Assembly (NCBI GenBank): GCA_965240325.2
Contig: OZ251239.1
Coordinates: forward strand, 310,001 to 374,000
DNA length: 64,000 nt
From: Rebecca billardiae RCC1528
Lineage: Eukaryota; Haptophyta
Reading direction: 5' to 3'
In this document: positions 53,307 through 61,944 of the stretch, piece by piece
Numbering within the stretch: position 1 is the stretch's first letter
Layout: each line of letters starts with the position of its first letter
Position numbers and translations under genes: made by a program
The notes under the pieces: model-generated
Database searches by the model: none
The model's input: only the letters and a program-made list of their open reading frames with translations
Told to the model about the DNA's origin: nothing

Positions 53307-53351
53307 CAGCTGGCATCCGCCACTGCAGAGCGCCAAACCTGGCTGAGTATC

Positions 53352-53402
53352 TCGCCTGCCTGAGCTGTGTGCATGCGTCTCTTGTTCTTAGTAAACTGTA
53401 TT
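53352..53402 (+). repeat. Dispersed ~50-bp repeat, copy B
   Basis: CTCGCCTGCCTGAGCTGTGT, then GCGTCTCTTGTTCTTAG and TAAACTGTA. It begins about ten bases outside the right end of the 8-kb palindrome. Confidence 0.8.
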
Positions 53403-53541
53403 CGGTGAGTCGGTGACAACCAAATAACGTCGCGGAGATTCATACAGCAAGGGTGGCATACAGTATATTCCCAAAGTTCCTGTTCGATCAGGCCATCAGG
53501 GTTCGCGATGGGTGGTCTCAGGCCACGGCTGACTCAAAGAG

Positions 53542-55497
53542 ATGATGCGCGATCGATGGCCGTCCTCCCCCGCCCCGGCGGCGCTCGTGCTAGTGCTGCT
53601 GGCGACGGGCGCGCGGTGCGCGGCTCGCGGTGAGGAGGTGTGGTTCGACAGCCCCGTCGACCACTTCGACGCCGTCGCCAACGCCACTTTCCGCCAGCGC
53701 TGCCTGGTTGACGCGGCCGCACTCGGCCCGCGCGCCTCGGCGCCGCTCTTCCTGTACACGGGGAACGAGGGGCCGATCGAGGAGTTCGCGTCGAACGCCG
53801 GCTTCGTGTACGAGCTCGCCGCGCGTGCTGAGTTCCGCGCGCTCGTTGCCTTCTGCGAGCACCGCTACTACGGCAAGTCGCTGCCATTTGGCCGAGCCTC
53901 GTTTGCGCGCGAGCGCATCGGCAAGCTCTCCGTCGAGCAGGCGCTGGCGGACTTTGCGCTGCTCGTGCCGAAGCTCAAGCGCGCGCATGGCCTGCCAGAG
54001 CACGCGCCCGTCGTCGCATTCGGCGGCTCGTACGGCGGCATGCTCGCCGCGTGGCTGCGCCTCAAGTACCCCGCGGCCGTCGACGGCGCGATGGCCGCCT
54101 CTGCGCCGCTCGCGCTGCCAGTGGGGGCGCGCGCCAAGCCGGGCTTCTACGAGGCGGTGGGCGCAGACCTGCGCGGCGCCGACGGTGCGTGCCCGGTGCG
54201 CGTGCGCGCTGCCTTCGCCGAGCTCGGCCGCCTCTCGCGCGGCGACATGTGCGCGCGCGCAGAGCTCGGGCGCGCGCTCGGCCTTTGCGCGCCGCCGGAC
54301 GGCAGCGCCGCCTCAGCCGAGCTGCTACAGCTGTGGGCGCGCAACGCATTCGTCGTGCTCGCGATGTGCGACTACCCGTACCCGAGCAGCTTCCTCGCGC
54401 CGCTTCCCGCGTGGCCGATCGACGCCGCGTGCGCGGCGCTCGCGCGCGCCCCGTCGCCGCTGCTCGGCCTGCGCGGCGTACTGGAGCTTGCTTACGGCGG
54501 CGGTGGCGGCGGCACCGGCGGCGGCACCGGCGGCGGCACCGGCGGCGGCATCGGCGGCGGCATCGGCGACGACGGCTCGCACACCGCTGGCGCTGCTGCA
54601 CTCGCCGCTGGCGCGTGCGCTGATGCGCGCGCGAGTGCGCGTGCTGCTGTGCGCGCTGGCGGCGTGGGCGATGACGCGGGCAAGGGCGTGGCGGAAAGCT
54701 GGGCGGCGCTTGGCGCGCACGCGCGGGCGCACAGCACGGCGCGCACGGCACGCGCCGCGCGCAGGGCGGGCACGCGAGGCGCGGCTCCGCGCTGCCACGC
54801 GCCCGCCGCCGAGTACCGACCCTGCGCCGACCAGACTGGCTGCGGCGATGGCGACGCCGCGCTGGCGTGGGACTACCAGGTCTGCTCGGAGATGGCGCTC
54901 CTCGTCTCAACCGACAACGTAACCGACCCGTTCCCGCCGCGCCGGTGGGGTCTGGCTGAGCTGCGGGAGTACTGCCAGGCGACGTGGGGCGTCGCGCCGC
55001 GGCCGGAGTGGGCGCGCGTGGCGTTCGGCGGCACTCCGGAGGAGCCGGGCCGAGGCTTTGCGCGCGGGGGCAGCAACATCGCCTTCTCGAACGGGCTGCT
55101 TGACCCGTGCGCGCGCGCGCGCGCGTTCGCCACACCTTGTGCGAAATGGCTGGGCGACTGGGCTGGCCCAAGGCTGCCCGCCCCGCGCGCTGAGGCCGAG
55201 TGCGCGCGCGGCGCCCTCCGCCCCTGGCGTGTCCGCGCGCGCCTTGGCAGGTGGCACGGCGGCGGCTTCCTCAAGGGCCTCGGGCCGAGCATGCCGGCGG
55301 TGCTGCTGCCGCACGGTGCTCACCACCTCGACCTGCGCGCCGCGCACCCAGCCGACCCACCGAGCACGCGCGCGGCGCGTGAGAAGGAGCTTGGCCTCGT
55401 GCGGGCGTGGGTGCGCGAGGCGCGCGCGCGCGCGGCGCAGCCGCAGGCAGACGGCGGGCCAGGGCCGAGCGGAGCGGCGGCGACCCTCGCGGCGTGA
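53542..55497 (+). CDS. Serine carboxypeptidase S28 (Pro-X carboxypeptidase type), spliced
   Basis: Start at the first of two adjacent ATGs; an N-terminal signal peptide (APAALVLVLLATGARCAA) is clear, so the enzyme is secreted or lysosomal/vacuolar. Exons 53542-55106 and 55251-55497 give 603 residues. The order of motifs is that of the S28 family: FDSPVDHFD, LYTGNEGPIE, EHRYYGKSLPFG, the nucleophile elbow FGGSYGG (Ser163), WDYQVCSE, FSNGLLDP with Asp521, and GAHHLDLR with the catalytic His (about 546-547 after splicing). Removing the intron joins LLDP to WHGGGF, as in relatives. A Gly-Thr/Gly-Ile repeat near residues 317-350 and an Ala/Arg-rich region after it are insertions relative to the family and may hide another intron. 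Family members remove residues after proline. Confidence 0.9.
   Translation: MMRDRWPSSPAPAALVLVLLATGARCAARGEEVWFDSPVDHFDAVANATFRQRCLVDAAALGPRASAPLFLYTGNEGPIEEFASNAGFVYELAARAEFRALVAFCEHRYYGKSLPFGRASFARERIGKLSVEQALADFALLVPKLKRAHGLPEHAPVVAFGGSYGGMLAAWLRLKYPAAVDGAMAASAPLALPVGARAKPGFYEAVGADLRGADGACPVRVRAAFAELGRLSRGDMCARAELGRALGLCAPPDGSAASAELLQLWARNAFVVLAMCDYPYPSSFLAPLPAWPIDAACAALARAPSPLLGLRGVLELAYGGGGGGTGGGTGGGTGGGIGGGIGDDGSHTAGAAALAAGACADARASARAAVRAGGVGDDAGKGVAESWAALGAHARAHSTARTARAARRAGTRGAAPRCHAPAAEYRPCADQTGCGDGDAALAWDYQVCSEMALLVSTDNVTDPFPPRRWGLAELREYCQATWGVAPRPEWARVAFGGTPEEPGRGFARGGSNIAFSNGLLDPCARARAFATPCAKWLGDWAGPRLPAPRAEAECARGALRPWRVRARLGRWHGGGFLKGLGPSMPAVLLPHGAHHLDLRAAHPADPPSTRAAREKELGLVRAWVREARARAAQPQADGGPGPSGAAATLAA
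55107..55250 (+). other. Stop-free 144-bp intron in the S28 gene
   Basis: Donor GTGCGCGCGCGCGCGCG, acceptor CCTTGGCAG. Removing it rebuilds CCG-TGG, giving the family-conserved DPW-x-GGG sequence. Its length is a multiple of three and it has no in-frame stop, so an unspliced message would still be translated through. Confidence 0.85.
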
Positions 55498-55499
55498 GG

Positions 55500-55900
55500 G
55501 CCAGCGGTTGTACGGTGTCCTCTGATACCAAGGCCAAGCTGCGACTGCTCTCAGACTTTTCCCGCGGGACATTTTCCGGCGGCATCACACCGTCGCTACT
55601 AGACCGGCGACGGCAGCGGCCAGCGGGGCAGGACGCGGCGCGGCATCAATATTGTATATATATATATATTCGGCTATCGTCGCGCGAGAACCGTAGATCA
55701 TATGTCGTCGACATGATGTGATCGACGGCTGATGACGCATCGTCGTCACGGCCACGCCCACTCGGCCACTCGGGGCGGCGGCGGAATTCGTCAGGCTGCG
55801 CCAATAGTCGACGAAGATATGCATGAGACGCCGGACTACTACGCAGGCGCCGTGCGCCGGCATGCCATGGCAGCGCCGACCGGAGGCCCCAAGCCTGCCG
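55500..55900. other. Intergenic between convergent genes
   Basis: The S28 gene (plus) and the second EamA gene (minus) converge here. Contains a short TATATA tract at 55654 and nothing coding. Confidence 0.5.
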
Positions 55901-55901
55901 G

Positions 55902-57194
55902 CTACTCGTCCAGCCTCCCTGCGCCCACCACGGCGCCCTCCTCCGCGCCCGCACCGTCCGTCGGCGCGCTCGCCGCGAGCGCGAGCGCAGCCGCGACCAC
56001 GGCAGCGCCGCCCGCCTCCTGCGTGGTGAGCGTCTCGCCGAGCAGGGCGTACGCGCACAGCGCCGACCAGAGCGGCTGCGTGGTGTACACCAGGTTGGCG
56101 TCGGTCGCGCTGATCGGCCCGCCCTGCCCGTACGACTGCGCCCAGATCGTGTACGCACACGTGACGGCGCCGCACCACGCCGCGCTGCCGCCAAGTCGCA
56201 GCAGCGCGTCAGGCGGCAGGCTCGGCAGCTCGGCGGCAAAGGCGCGCGTGGCCACGGCGAGCTCACTGCCCGGGAGCAAGAAGAGCGCGGCGCCAAGCGC
56301 GGCGCTACCTAGCACCAGCTCGCTCAGCGCCTTGCGCACGGCGAGCGTGATCGGCGGCAGCGCGGGCGCGAGCGCGCTCAGCCGCAGCACGTGTGCGCTG
56401 TAGATCGCGGCGGCGCCGAGGACAAGGAGGTCACCGCTGCTCAGCAGGCTGCTGCCCGCCCATGCGGCAGCGTTGGCGGCGGCGGCGGGGTGCTCCTGCG
56501 CGGAGGACATGAGCACCACGCCGCCGAACGCGAGCGCGCACGCCGCCCACGTGCGCGCGGGCAGCTTGCCCAGCCCGCCGCTGAGCGCCGCCTGTCCGAG
56601 CGGCACGAGCAGCGTCGTCGTCTGCACGAGGAAGGCCGCACGGTCGGTCGGTACGGACTGCAGCCCGCGCACCTGCAGCTGGTTGGCGACGAAGAGGTAG
56701 CCGCCGAGCTCGAGGCCCGCGAGCCACGCCTTTGCGCCGCCAGCCCAGCCCGCCGCGTTCGCCGCCTCCGATGGCTGCGGCGGCGGCTGCGGTGGCGGCG
56801 CGCTTGCAAGAGCTGCGACAAGCAGGCAGCCGCTCGCGACGACATACTGGCCGAGCGCGATGAGGAGGCCGGGGACGGGCGGGTCGGTCGCCGCGGCGTA
56901 CGCAATCTTGACCGCCGGCGCGTACGTGCCCCACGCCATGGGCACGCTCACCAGCACGGCCAGCCGTGCAGCGCGCGAGCCGTCGAGGGGCGGCGGCGTG
57001 AGCAACGGCGCTCTCTCGTCCTCCGCATCGCTGCCGGCGTCGATCGAGGCGCGAGGCGCCAGCGCGCGTGCGCGCGGCGTCAAGCGTCTGATCGACAGCC
57101 CGCGGCATCCGCCGCCGCCGCCGGCTGCCTTGTGCGGCGCGCCGAGTTCGGCGGCGGCGAGCATCAGCACGAGCGTCAGCCCGTGCGGGCGCAT
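55902..57194 (-). CDS. EamA/DMT-type transporter, second gene
   Basis: 430 residues from the ATG at 57194. The N terminus has a hydrophobic signal-like segment (GLTLVLMLAAAELGAP), then ~50 Arg/Ala-rich residues, which suggests a bipartite plastid presequence. About ten hydrophobic segments follow in two halves. Family-type features include VPMAWGTYAPAVKIAY at the start of the first half, PTDRAAFLVQTTTLLVPLG, and near the end DANLVYTTQPLWSAL, the counterpart of EANVLLTTEPLW in the gene at 30236. The two genes are related but clearly not recent copies. The last ~30 residues are Ala/Gly-rich. It lies head to head with DIM1, 216 bp apart. Substrate unknown. Confidence 0.83.
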   Translation of the reverse strand: MRPHGLTLVLMLAAAELGAPHKAAGGGGGCRGLSIRRLTPRARALAPRASIDAGSDAEDERAPLLTPPPLDGSRAARLAVLVSVPMAWGTYAPAVKIAYAAATDPPVPGLLIALGQYVVASGCLLVAALASAPPPQPPPQPSEAANAAGWAGGAKAWLAGLELGGYLFVANQLQVRGLQSVPTDRAAFLVQTTTLLVPLGQAALSGGLGKLPARTWAACALAFGGVVLMSSAQEHPAAAANAAAWAGSSLLSSGDLLVLGAAAIYSAHVLRLSALAPALPPITLAVRKALSELVLGSAALGAALFLLPGSELAVATRAFAAELPSLPPDALLRLGGSAAWCGAVTCAYTIWAQSYGQGGPISATDANLVYTTQPLWSALCAYALLGETLTTQEAGGAAVVAAALALAASAPTDGAGAEEGAVVGAGRLDE

Positions 57195-57410
57195 GCTGAT
57201 GCCTCCGTGATGCGCTGCCGAAAAATCGCCCCCTCCGTCCTCCGGCGTGCAGCGACCGGACGCACAGGACGCACGCCACGACGAGGCCGACCGGCATCGT
57301 GGGTCCTGATCTCGAGCCGCTGCAGCGGTCCCGCCTCACGCCTGGGCCTTGTCCGCGCCAGCGACTTCCGCCGGAGGTTGGGCGGCGGCGGCGACGGCCA
57401 GCGGCGCGCG
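57195..57410. promoter_or_regulatory. Shared upstream region of EamA gene 2 and DIM1
   Basis: 216 bp between divergent start codons. Likely a compact bidirectional promoter; no core element was recognised. Confidence 0.4.
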
Positions 57411-57839
57411 ATGAGCTACCTGCTGCCGCACCTCAACTCGGGGTGGGCCGTGGACCAGGCCATCCTCTCCGAGGAGGACCGCGTGGTCGTCATCCGCTTC
57501 GGCCACGACTACGACCCCGTGTGCATGCGGATGGACGAGACGCTCTACTCGATCGCGGAGCTCGTGAAGAACTACGCCGTGGTGTACCTCGTGGATATCA
57601 CGCAGGTGCCCGATTTCAATTCGATGTACGAGCTCTACGATCCGTGCACGGTGATGTTCTTCTTCCGCAACAAGCACATCATGATCGACCTTGGCACAGG
57701 CAACAACAACAAGATCAACTGGGCGCTGACCGACAAGCAGGAGATGATCGACATTATTGAGACGATATATCGTGGCGCGCGGAAAGGGCGTGGTCTGGTG
57801 GTCAGCCCGAAGGACTACTCCACCAAGTACAGGTACTAG
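57411..57839 (+). CDS. DIM1: DIM1/U5 snRNP 15-kDa thioredoxin-like protein
   Basis: 142 residues from the ATG at 57411, exactly the length of the eukaryotic family (Dib1/TXNL4A). MSYLLPHLNSGWAVDQAIL at the N terminus, VVIRFGHDYDPVCMRMDE in place of the thioredoxin active site, LVDITQVPDFNSMYELYD, and the C-terminal KDYSTKYRY are all family hallmarks. The redox CxxC pair of true thioredoxins is absent, as in all DIM1 proteins. It is a core component of the U4/U6-U5 tri-snRNP, acting in the nucleus before spliceosome activation. No intron is present. The frame is open far upstream but that part is the antisense of the EamA gene. Confidence 0.97.
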   Translation: MSYLLPHLNSGWAVDQAILSEEDRVVVIRFGHDYDPVCMRMDETLYSIAELVKNYAVVYLVDITQVPDFNSMYELYDPCTVMFFFRNKHIMIDLGTGNNNKINWALTDKQEMIDIIETIYRGARKGRGLVVSPKDYSTKYRY

Positions 57840-59330
57840 GGCCAGCTGTGGCCTTGCAGTGCACGGCTAGCGGCGCAGGACCGCAGCCGAGACTCTCAGG
57901 GGTCTGGCGCCGCAAGTCTTAGGGAGCCTGGTCTCGCGGTTCAAGGATGATGCGCCGTCAGCTTCAGTATTGATCTGCCGTCTGTGCCTGACACTGCTGC
58001 ACCGCGTGATCTTGAGATCGTCCAGGACGACACGCTTCTTGTCCATGCGGCACGCGGGCTGATAGTGTACGGTGACCGTGTCATAATCATTCGCCTCACG
58101 CCCTGCCCCTGGCCACGGTGCGCCGGGCCGCCGGGCGGGCCGGCCGGCGGTCTGCCAGTCCGACTCACTGACCGCGTCTGCGACCGTGCGGTCCGGCAGC
58201 GGACAGACACACGCCGGTCTGCACGGACATGAATGACAGACAGTCCGTAGCCTCGCGGTAAGCAGTGGCGACTCGCGGTCCGCCCGCGGCCGCGCGGCCG
58301 ATCACGGACACGATGACGATGCCCGCCGATTCGCCCGAGTTGCGCACTTGCGGATTGGCGATTGCCCGCCTGCCCGGAGTCGGCCGCCGGCGGACTCGGA
58401 TTGGTACTGCTGGGACAGGCAGCGCAACGACGACTCGGTCTGTCGGCAACTAACTAACTAGCTAGATCACTGGCACCGACAGTGGCGCTGGCCGGGATCT
58501 AGCACGCCGGTCATGCCGCAGCGGCGTCAGTGCAGTGATCTAGACGGTGCGATTCTGGTGCAAATAGCGAGATCACCTTGGAGATCGTGTATCTCCCCTA
58601 CTAATGTTGCCGAGATCGCGACGAGATTGAGGTCGTATATCTCCAGTATGTGACATTTTTTCGCATGAACTTGTCAGCGTGACCCCAGCTCGTTTCAGGC
58701 GAATATTGACATCCCGAAGTTTGAGAGCCTCATCTCAAGACGACAGGAAGTTGGATTTTGGGCCACGCACCCCCCAGTGGGGCTCTGACCCCTCTACTGA
58801 GTCAGTGCTGACTGACTGCTCGGCTAGCTAGTATTCTTTGAGAATTGAGTCCGGGCCCGCGACATCCGTTATCCGTCCCGGGTCGGGCCTCAGACCCAGT
58901 CACAGTGCGGCAGTGCCCTCAGGGACTCAGGCTCAAAGTGACCCGCCAGTCGGTCGGGCAGTCGGACTCCGCGACTACTCAGACTAGTCCGAGCGGCCGC
59001 CCTTCGGCTTCAGTCGCCGTCGGCGGCGGCGGGCCCGCCGCCGCGGCTCAGACAGGAGTGGGCCCAAGACAGCAACTGCAACGGGCAGGCGGACTGTAAC
59101 CAGCGTTCGCATTGCCAGCTGTACTGCTGCGCGGTGTGACAGGGCTCAGCACGGCCCGGATGGCCGCGTGCGCGTGGGCCTGCATCCATCCGTGACAGCT
59201 GGTCGCAATCAAAGTGACCAGGCAGCACGACCATCCGAGATATCCAGCTGCGACCCCAGCCAGCGCAGAGCCTGGCCTGCGCTGCTGGGTGCCTGCCTTC
59301 CTCCTGCGCGTGTGCGTGCGCGCGCGCGAG
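57840..59330. other. Intergenic with an NDUFS3 gene fragment
   Basis: No complete gene. Contains the pseudogene fragment at about 58003-58056 and an 11-bp inverted repeat (CTAGATCACTG at 58462 with its complement at 58533). Confidence 0.55.
58003..58056 (-). pseudogene. Fragment of the NDUFS3-like gene
   Basis: About 50 bp reading CGTGATCTTGAGATCGTCC, then AGGACGACACGCTTCTTGTC on the plus strand, almost identical to 59390-59422 inside the NDUFS3-like gene and in the same orientation. Flanking sequence is unrelated apart from a short GCGGCAC block, so this is a short partial copy. Confidence 0.75.
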
Positions 59331-59337
59331 CGCCCGC

Positions 59338-59760
59338 CTACTTCCGCCACGTGTTGGTCAGGTCAGGCATGCGGAACTCCTGCGTGATCTCGAGATCGTC
59401 CAGGACGACGCGCTTCTTGTCCACGTCGTAGCGGCACTCGACGTAGCCCGAGAGCGGGAAGTCCTTGCGGAACGGGTGGTCCTTCATGCCGTAGTCCGTG
59501 AGGATGCGCCGCAAGTCCGGGTGGTCGCGGAAGAGGATGCCGTACAAGTCGTAGATCTCGCGCTCGAGCCAGTTGCACCCCTGGTACACGGAAGTGAGCG
59601 ATGGCAGAACCTCGTCCTCGGAGTGCAGCGCCTTGAGGCGCAGCCGCGTGTGGTACTTGACCGAGCGCAGTTCATAGTGCGTCTCGTACCACCGTGCGCC
59701 CTTTGACGCCTCCACCGCGCTCGTGCTGCTCAGCGCGCGCCGCGCGATGCGGCCGAGCAT
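59338..59760 (-). CDS. NDUFS3: NADH dehydrogenase 30-kDa subunit, N-terminally short
   Basis: From the ATG at 59760 the protein has 140 residues; another ATG at 59832 would add 24. The start MLGRIARRALSSTS looks like a mitochondrial presequence. The rest matches the C-terminal half of the complex I 30-kDa subunit (NuoC/Nad9/NDUFS3): SVYQGCNWLEREIYDLYG, HPDLRRILTDYG, FRKDFPLSGYVECRYD and the QEFR near the end. This subunit lies in the peripheral arm of complex I. The ~70-80 residues that normally precede it are missing, and no upstream exon with them was found up to 60390. Either an exon is unrecognised, the gene is split, or the copy is truncated. Confidence 0.85.
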   Translation of the reverse strand: MLGRIARRALSSTSAVEASKGARWYETHYELRSVKYHTRLRLKALHSEDEVLPSLTSVYQGCNWLEREIYDLYGILFRDHPDLRRILTDYGMKDHPFRKDFPLSGYVECRYDVDKKRVVLDDLEITQEFRMPDLTNTWRK

Positions 59761-59942
59761 GGCGCCCCAGTGAGCCGTCGACACCACTTGCGGCGCTTCG
59801 GCCTTGCGAGAAGCCGCTGGCGGAATCAGCATGGCGGCGCCCAAATATGGCAATTGCCAATACCCGTAGATGATAGTGAATCCCCGCCTGAGGCTTGAGT
59901 TGAGAGTGATCAGACGCAGTTTCGTGTTGCAAGTCTTCTAGA

Positions 59943-59999
59943 TGTAACTACAGTTTACTAATCGAATAAGAGACGCAGACAGCTCAGGCAGTATGAGTA
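59943..59999 (-). repeat. Dispersed ~50-bp repeat, copy C
   Basis: Minus-strand reading CTGCCTGAGCTGTCTGCGTC, TCTTATTCGATTAGTAAACT, GTAG. Matches copy A at 14173 best. Confidence 0.75.
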
Positions 60000-60395
60000 G
60001 GCATGCACTGATGCAGTTCTAGCTGACACTGACTGATCGACTAAGCCGGTCACTAGAGTACCGACGCAGCCGCGACGTCGCGGACACTCGGCGGCGCAGC
60101 ACGGCGGCAGCAGCATGTTCCAGCCCGTTCCAGGCCGGCGCGATCGACCGCTATCACCTCGGCGACGCCCGCGCCAACGGGCACGGCATGACGCATGTTG
60201 CATGCAAGACACCAAGTTGCAAGTCTTCACTTGCAAGACGTGACCCGCGGGGCCGCGGTCGTCGGACAGCCGTCGCCATCGCGCCACGCGTCGTGAATCC
60301 GTCATGGCATCGAGCGCCGTCGTGGCCGCACCTGCAAGTACCCTCTCGAAGCGGCGCTCTGGTGCCGATGACGAACGTCACGTTCACCGTTACGT

Positions 60396-61826
60396 TCACT
60401 CCTTGAGGACGAGCTTGGCGAGGTCGCGCGCGATCGCGTCGGTTGCGTCTGGCCGCGCGGCCGCCTGCGCGCGCACCTCCATCGCGCGCAGCGCGGCCTC
60501 GTCGGCGAGCCAGCCGGCGACGGTCTCGCCGATCTGCGCAGGCGACGACTTGAACACGCCAAACCCGGCCTCCTCCACGAAGTCGACGTTGCCCGCCTCC
60601 TGCCCGGGCAGGAACGAGGAGAGAACGGTGGGCAGGCCCATGGCCGCCGCCTCGGCAATCGTTCCGGGGCCCGCCTTCGAGACCATCGCGTCCGCCGCGG
60701 CCATGTAGCGCTCCATGTCGGAGACGAAGCCGACGGCGCGCACGCCCACGCCGGCGGGCCAGCTCGCGGCCTCGAGCTGCGCGCGCGCCGCCTCGTTGCG
60801 CCCGCATACCACCACCATCTGGGCGCCTCCTGGCACGCGCGCGAGCGCGGCGCCTGTCGCTGTTGCCACGTCTGCCAGGCCGCCCATCCCGTCACCTCCG
60901 CCGACGACGAGCACGGTGGGCAGCTCGGGGGAGAGCTCGAGGGCGGCGCGCACCTTGGCACGCTCGCCCACCCCCGTGCGCCCGCCCGCAAACGCCGGGC
61001 GGATGGGCAGCCCATGCTGCACAAGCTGAGGGGCGAGGCGCGCGCGCGGCGAGGCGCGGCCACGCAAGGCGGGGGAGGGTGCGTGCGCGGCGCGGCGGCG
61101 GCGCGCGGCGCGTGAGTGCTCGCACGGCGCGGGCGCGGCGGCGCGCGCGCGGTGCGCGCGCGCGCGCACCTGCCCGTCGCGCAGCCCCGCGTCCTTCGCG
61201 AGCTTGCGCAGCGCGTCGCTCGGCACGAAGCACGCGTCCACCTCTCGGTGGAACCAGGTGGGGTGGGCTGAGCCGAGGTCCGTGACGACGGTGGCGAACG
61301 GCGTGGTGCGCGTGCCGCCGTCGAGGCGCGCGAGCGCGCGCAGGGGCGCGCCTTGGAGGAGCGGGTGCACCGAGACCACGCAGTCGGGCCGCGGCGACGC
61401 GCCGATCAGCTCCTCGCACGCGCGGCCGAGCGCGATCTCGGTCGAAATCTCGTGCAGGCACTGGCCGGGCGGCGACCCGCCCGCCTCGAAGACCGCCGCC
61501 CAGAGGGGCGGGTTCGCGGCGAGCCATTTGTACAGGTCAGGGAATCCGCTGTACGGCGGCACGCCCGACTCGACGAACACGTCGACCAGGTCGCACTCCA
61601 CGCGGCCCGGGTACAGACCCTCGAGGGCACCCTTGAGCGCGAGCGCCGATGCGCGGTGCCCGCCGCCCGTGTCCGAGAAGAGGAAGCGCACGCGCTTGGC
61701 GGCGGAGGCGGCGGCGTAGAGCGCGGCGCGCGGCGTGGTGGCGCGCGCTCGCACAGAGGACGCCACCCGCGCGCCCTCGCACGCGCCGAGGAGCAGCAGC
61801 GCGACCGGCCAGACACGAGCCGCCAT
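60396..61826 (-). CDS. MGD1: Monogalactosyldiacylglycerol synthase, spliced
   Basis: Start at the ATG at 61826, beginning with a signal-peptide-like segment (VWPVALLLLGACEGA) and then an Arg/Ala transit-like stretch, as expected for plastid import across extra membranes. After removing one intron the enzyme has about 428 residues. The N-terminal MGDG synthase domain shows FLFSDTGGGHRASA, CVVSVHPLLQG and VVTDLGSAHPTWFH; the C-terminal GT28 domain shows VLVVGGGDGMG, MVVVCGRN, and the UDP-galactose-binding SKAGPGTIAEAAAMGLP and PGQEAGNV. It transfers galactose from UDP-galactose to diacylglycerol to make the main thylakoid lipid, so the organism very probably has a plastid. The stop is at 60396-60398. 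Confidence 0.93.
   Translation of the reverse strand: MAARVWPVALLLLGACEGARVASSVRARATTPRAALYAAASAAKRVRFLFSDTGGGHRASALALKGALEGLYPGRVECDLVDVFVESGVPPYSGFPDLYKWLAANPPLWAAVFEAGGSPPGQCLHEISTEIALGRACEELIGASPRPDCVVSVHPLLQGAPLRALARLDGGTRTTPFATVVTDLGSAHPTWFHREVDACFVPSDALRKLAKDAGLRDGQVRARAHRARAAAPAPCEHSRAARRRRAAHAPSPALRGRASPRARLAPQLVQHGLPIRPAFAGGRTGVGERAKVRAALELSPELPTVLVVGGGDGMGGLADVATATGAALARVPGGAQMVVVCGRNEAARAQLEAASWPAGVGVRAVGFVSDMERYMAAADAMVSKAGPGTIAEAAAMGLPTVLSSFLPGQEAGNVDFVEEAGFGVFKSSPAQIGETVAGWLADEAALRAMEVRAQAAARPDATDAIARDLAKLVLKE
61026..61169 (-). other. Stop-free ~144-bp intron in the MGDG synthase gene
   Basis: On the minus strand the donor is GTGCGCGCGCGCGCAC and the acceptor CCCCTCAG. Joining the flanks gives DGQ-LVQHGLPIRPAF, the colinear family sequence, while the retained version inserts 48 Arg/Ala-rich residues. 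The frame stays open through it. The donor edge may be off by a base or two because of the GC run. Confidence 0.82.
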
Positions 61827-61944
61827 CCTCGCCCAAATTGCCGGCCGTCCCGGTAGGCCTGACGGCCTGACCACTCCACTTGGGCCCGGCAGTTTGGGCA
61901 AGGGAGGTCCGGGCCGGGAGCTCCCAGCGAGCGGCCAGCGCGAC

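Larger units (their letters stand above)
49785..53341 (-). repeat. Inverted duplication 2, right arm
   Basis: Reverse-complement partner of 45348-48905, same length within about 20 bp. It differs by short insertions such as extra bases beside the AGCATGGGGCA sequence near 53115. Confidence 0.93.

Noticed and set aside
45348-53341. CRISPR-like array
   Set aside because: The 214-bp units are contiguous without unique spacers, in a eukaryotic gene context, and no Cas-like gene is present.
56391-57410. N-terminal extension of DIM1 by 340 codons
   Set aside because: DIM1 has a fixed length of 142 residues starting MSYLLPHL; the extension is antisense to the EamA transporter gene.
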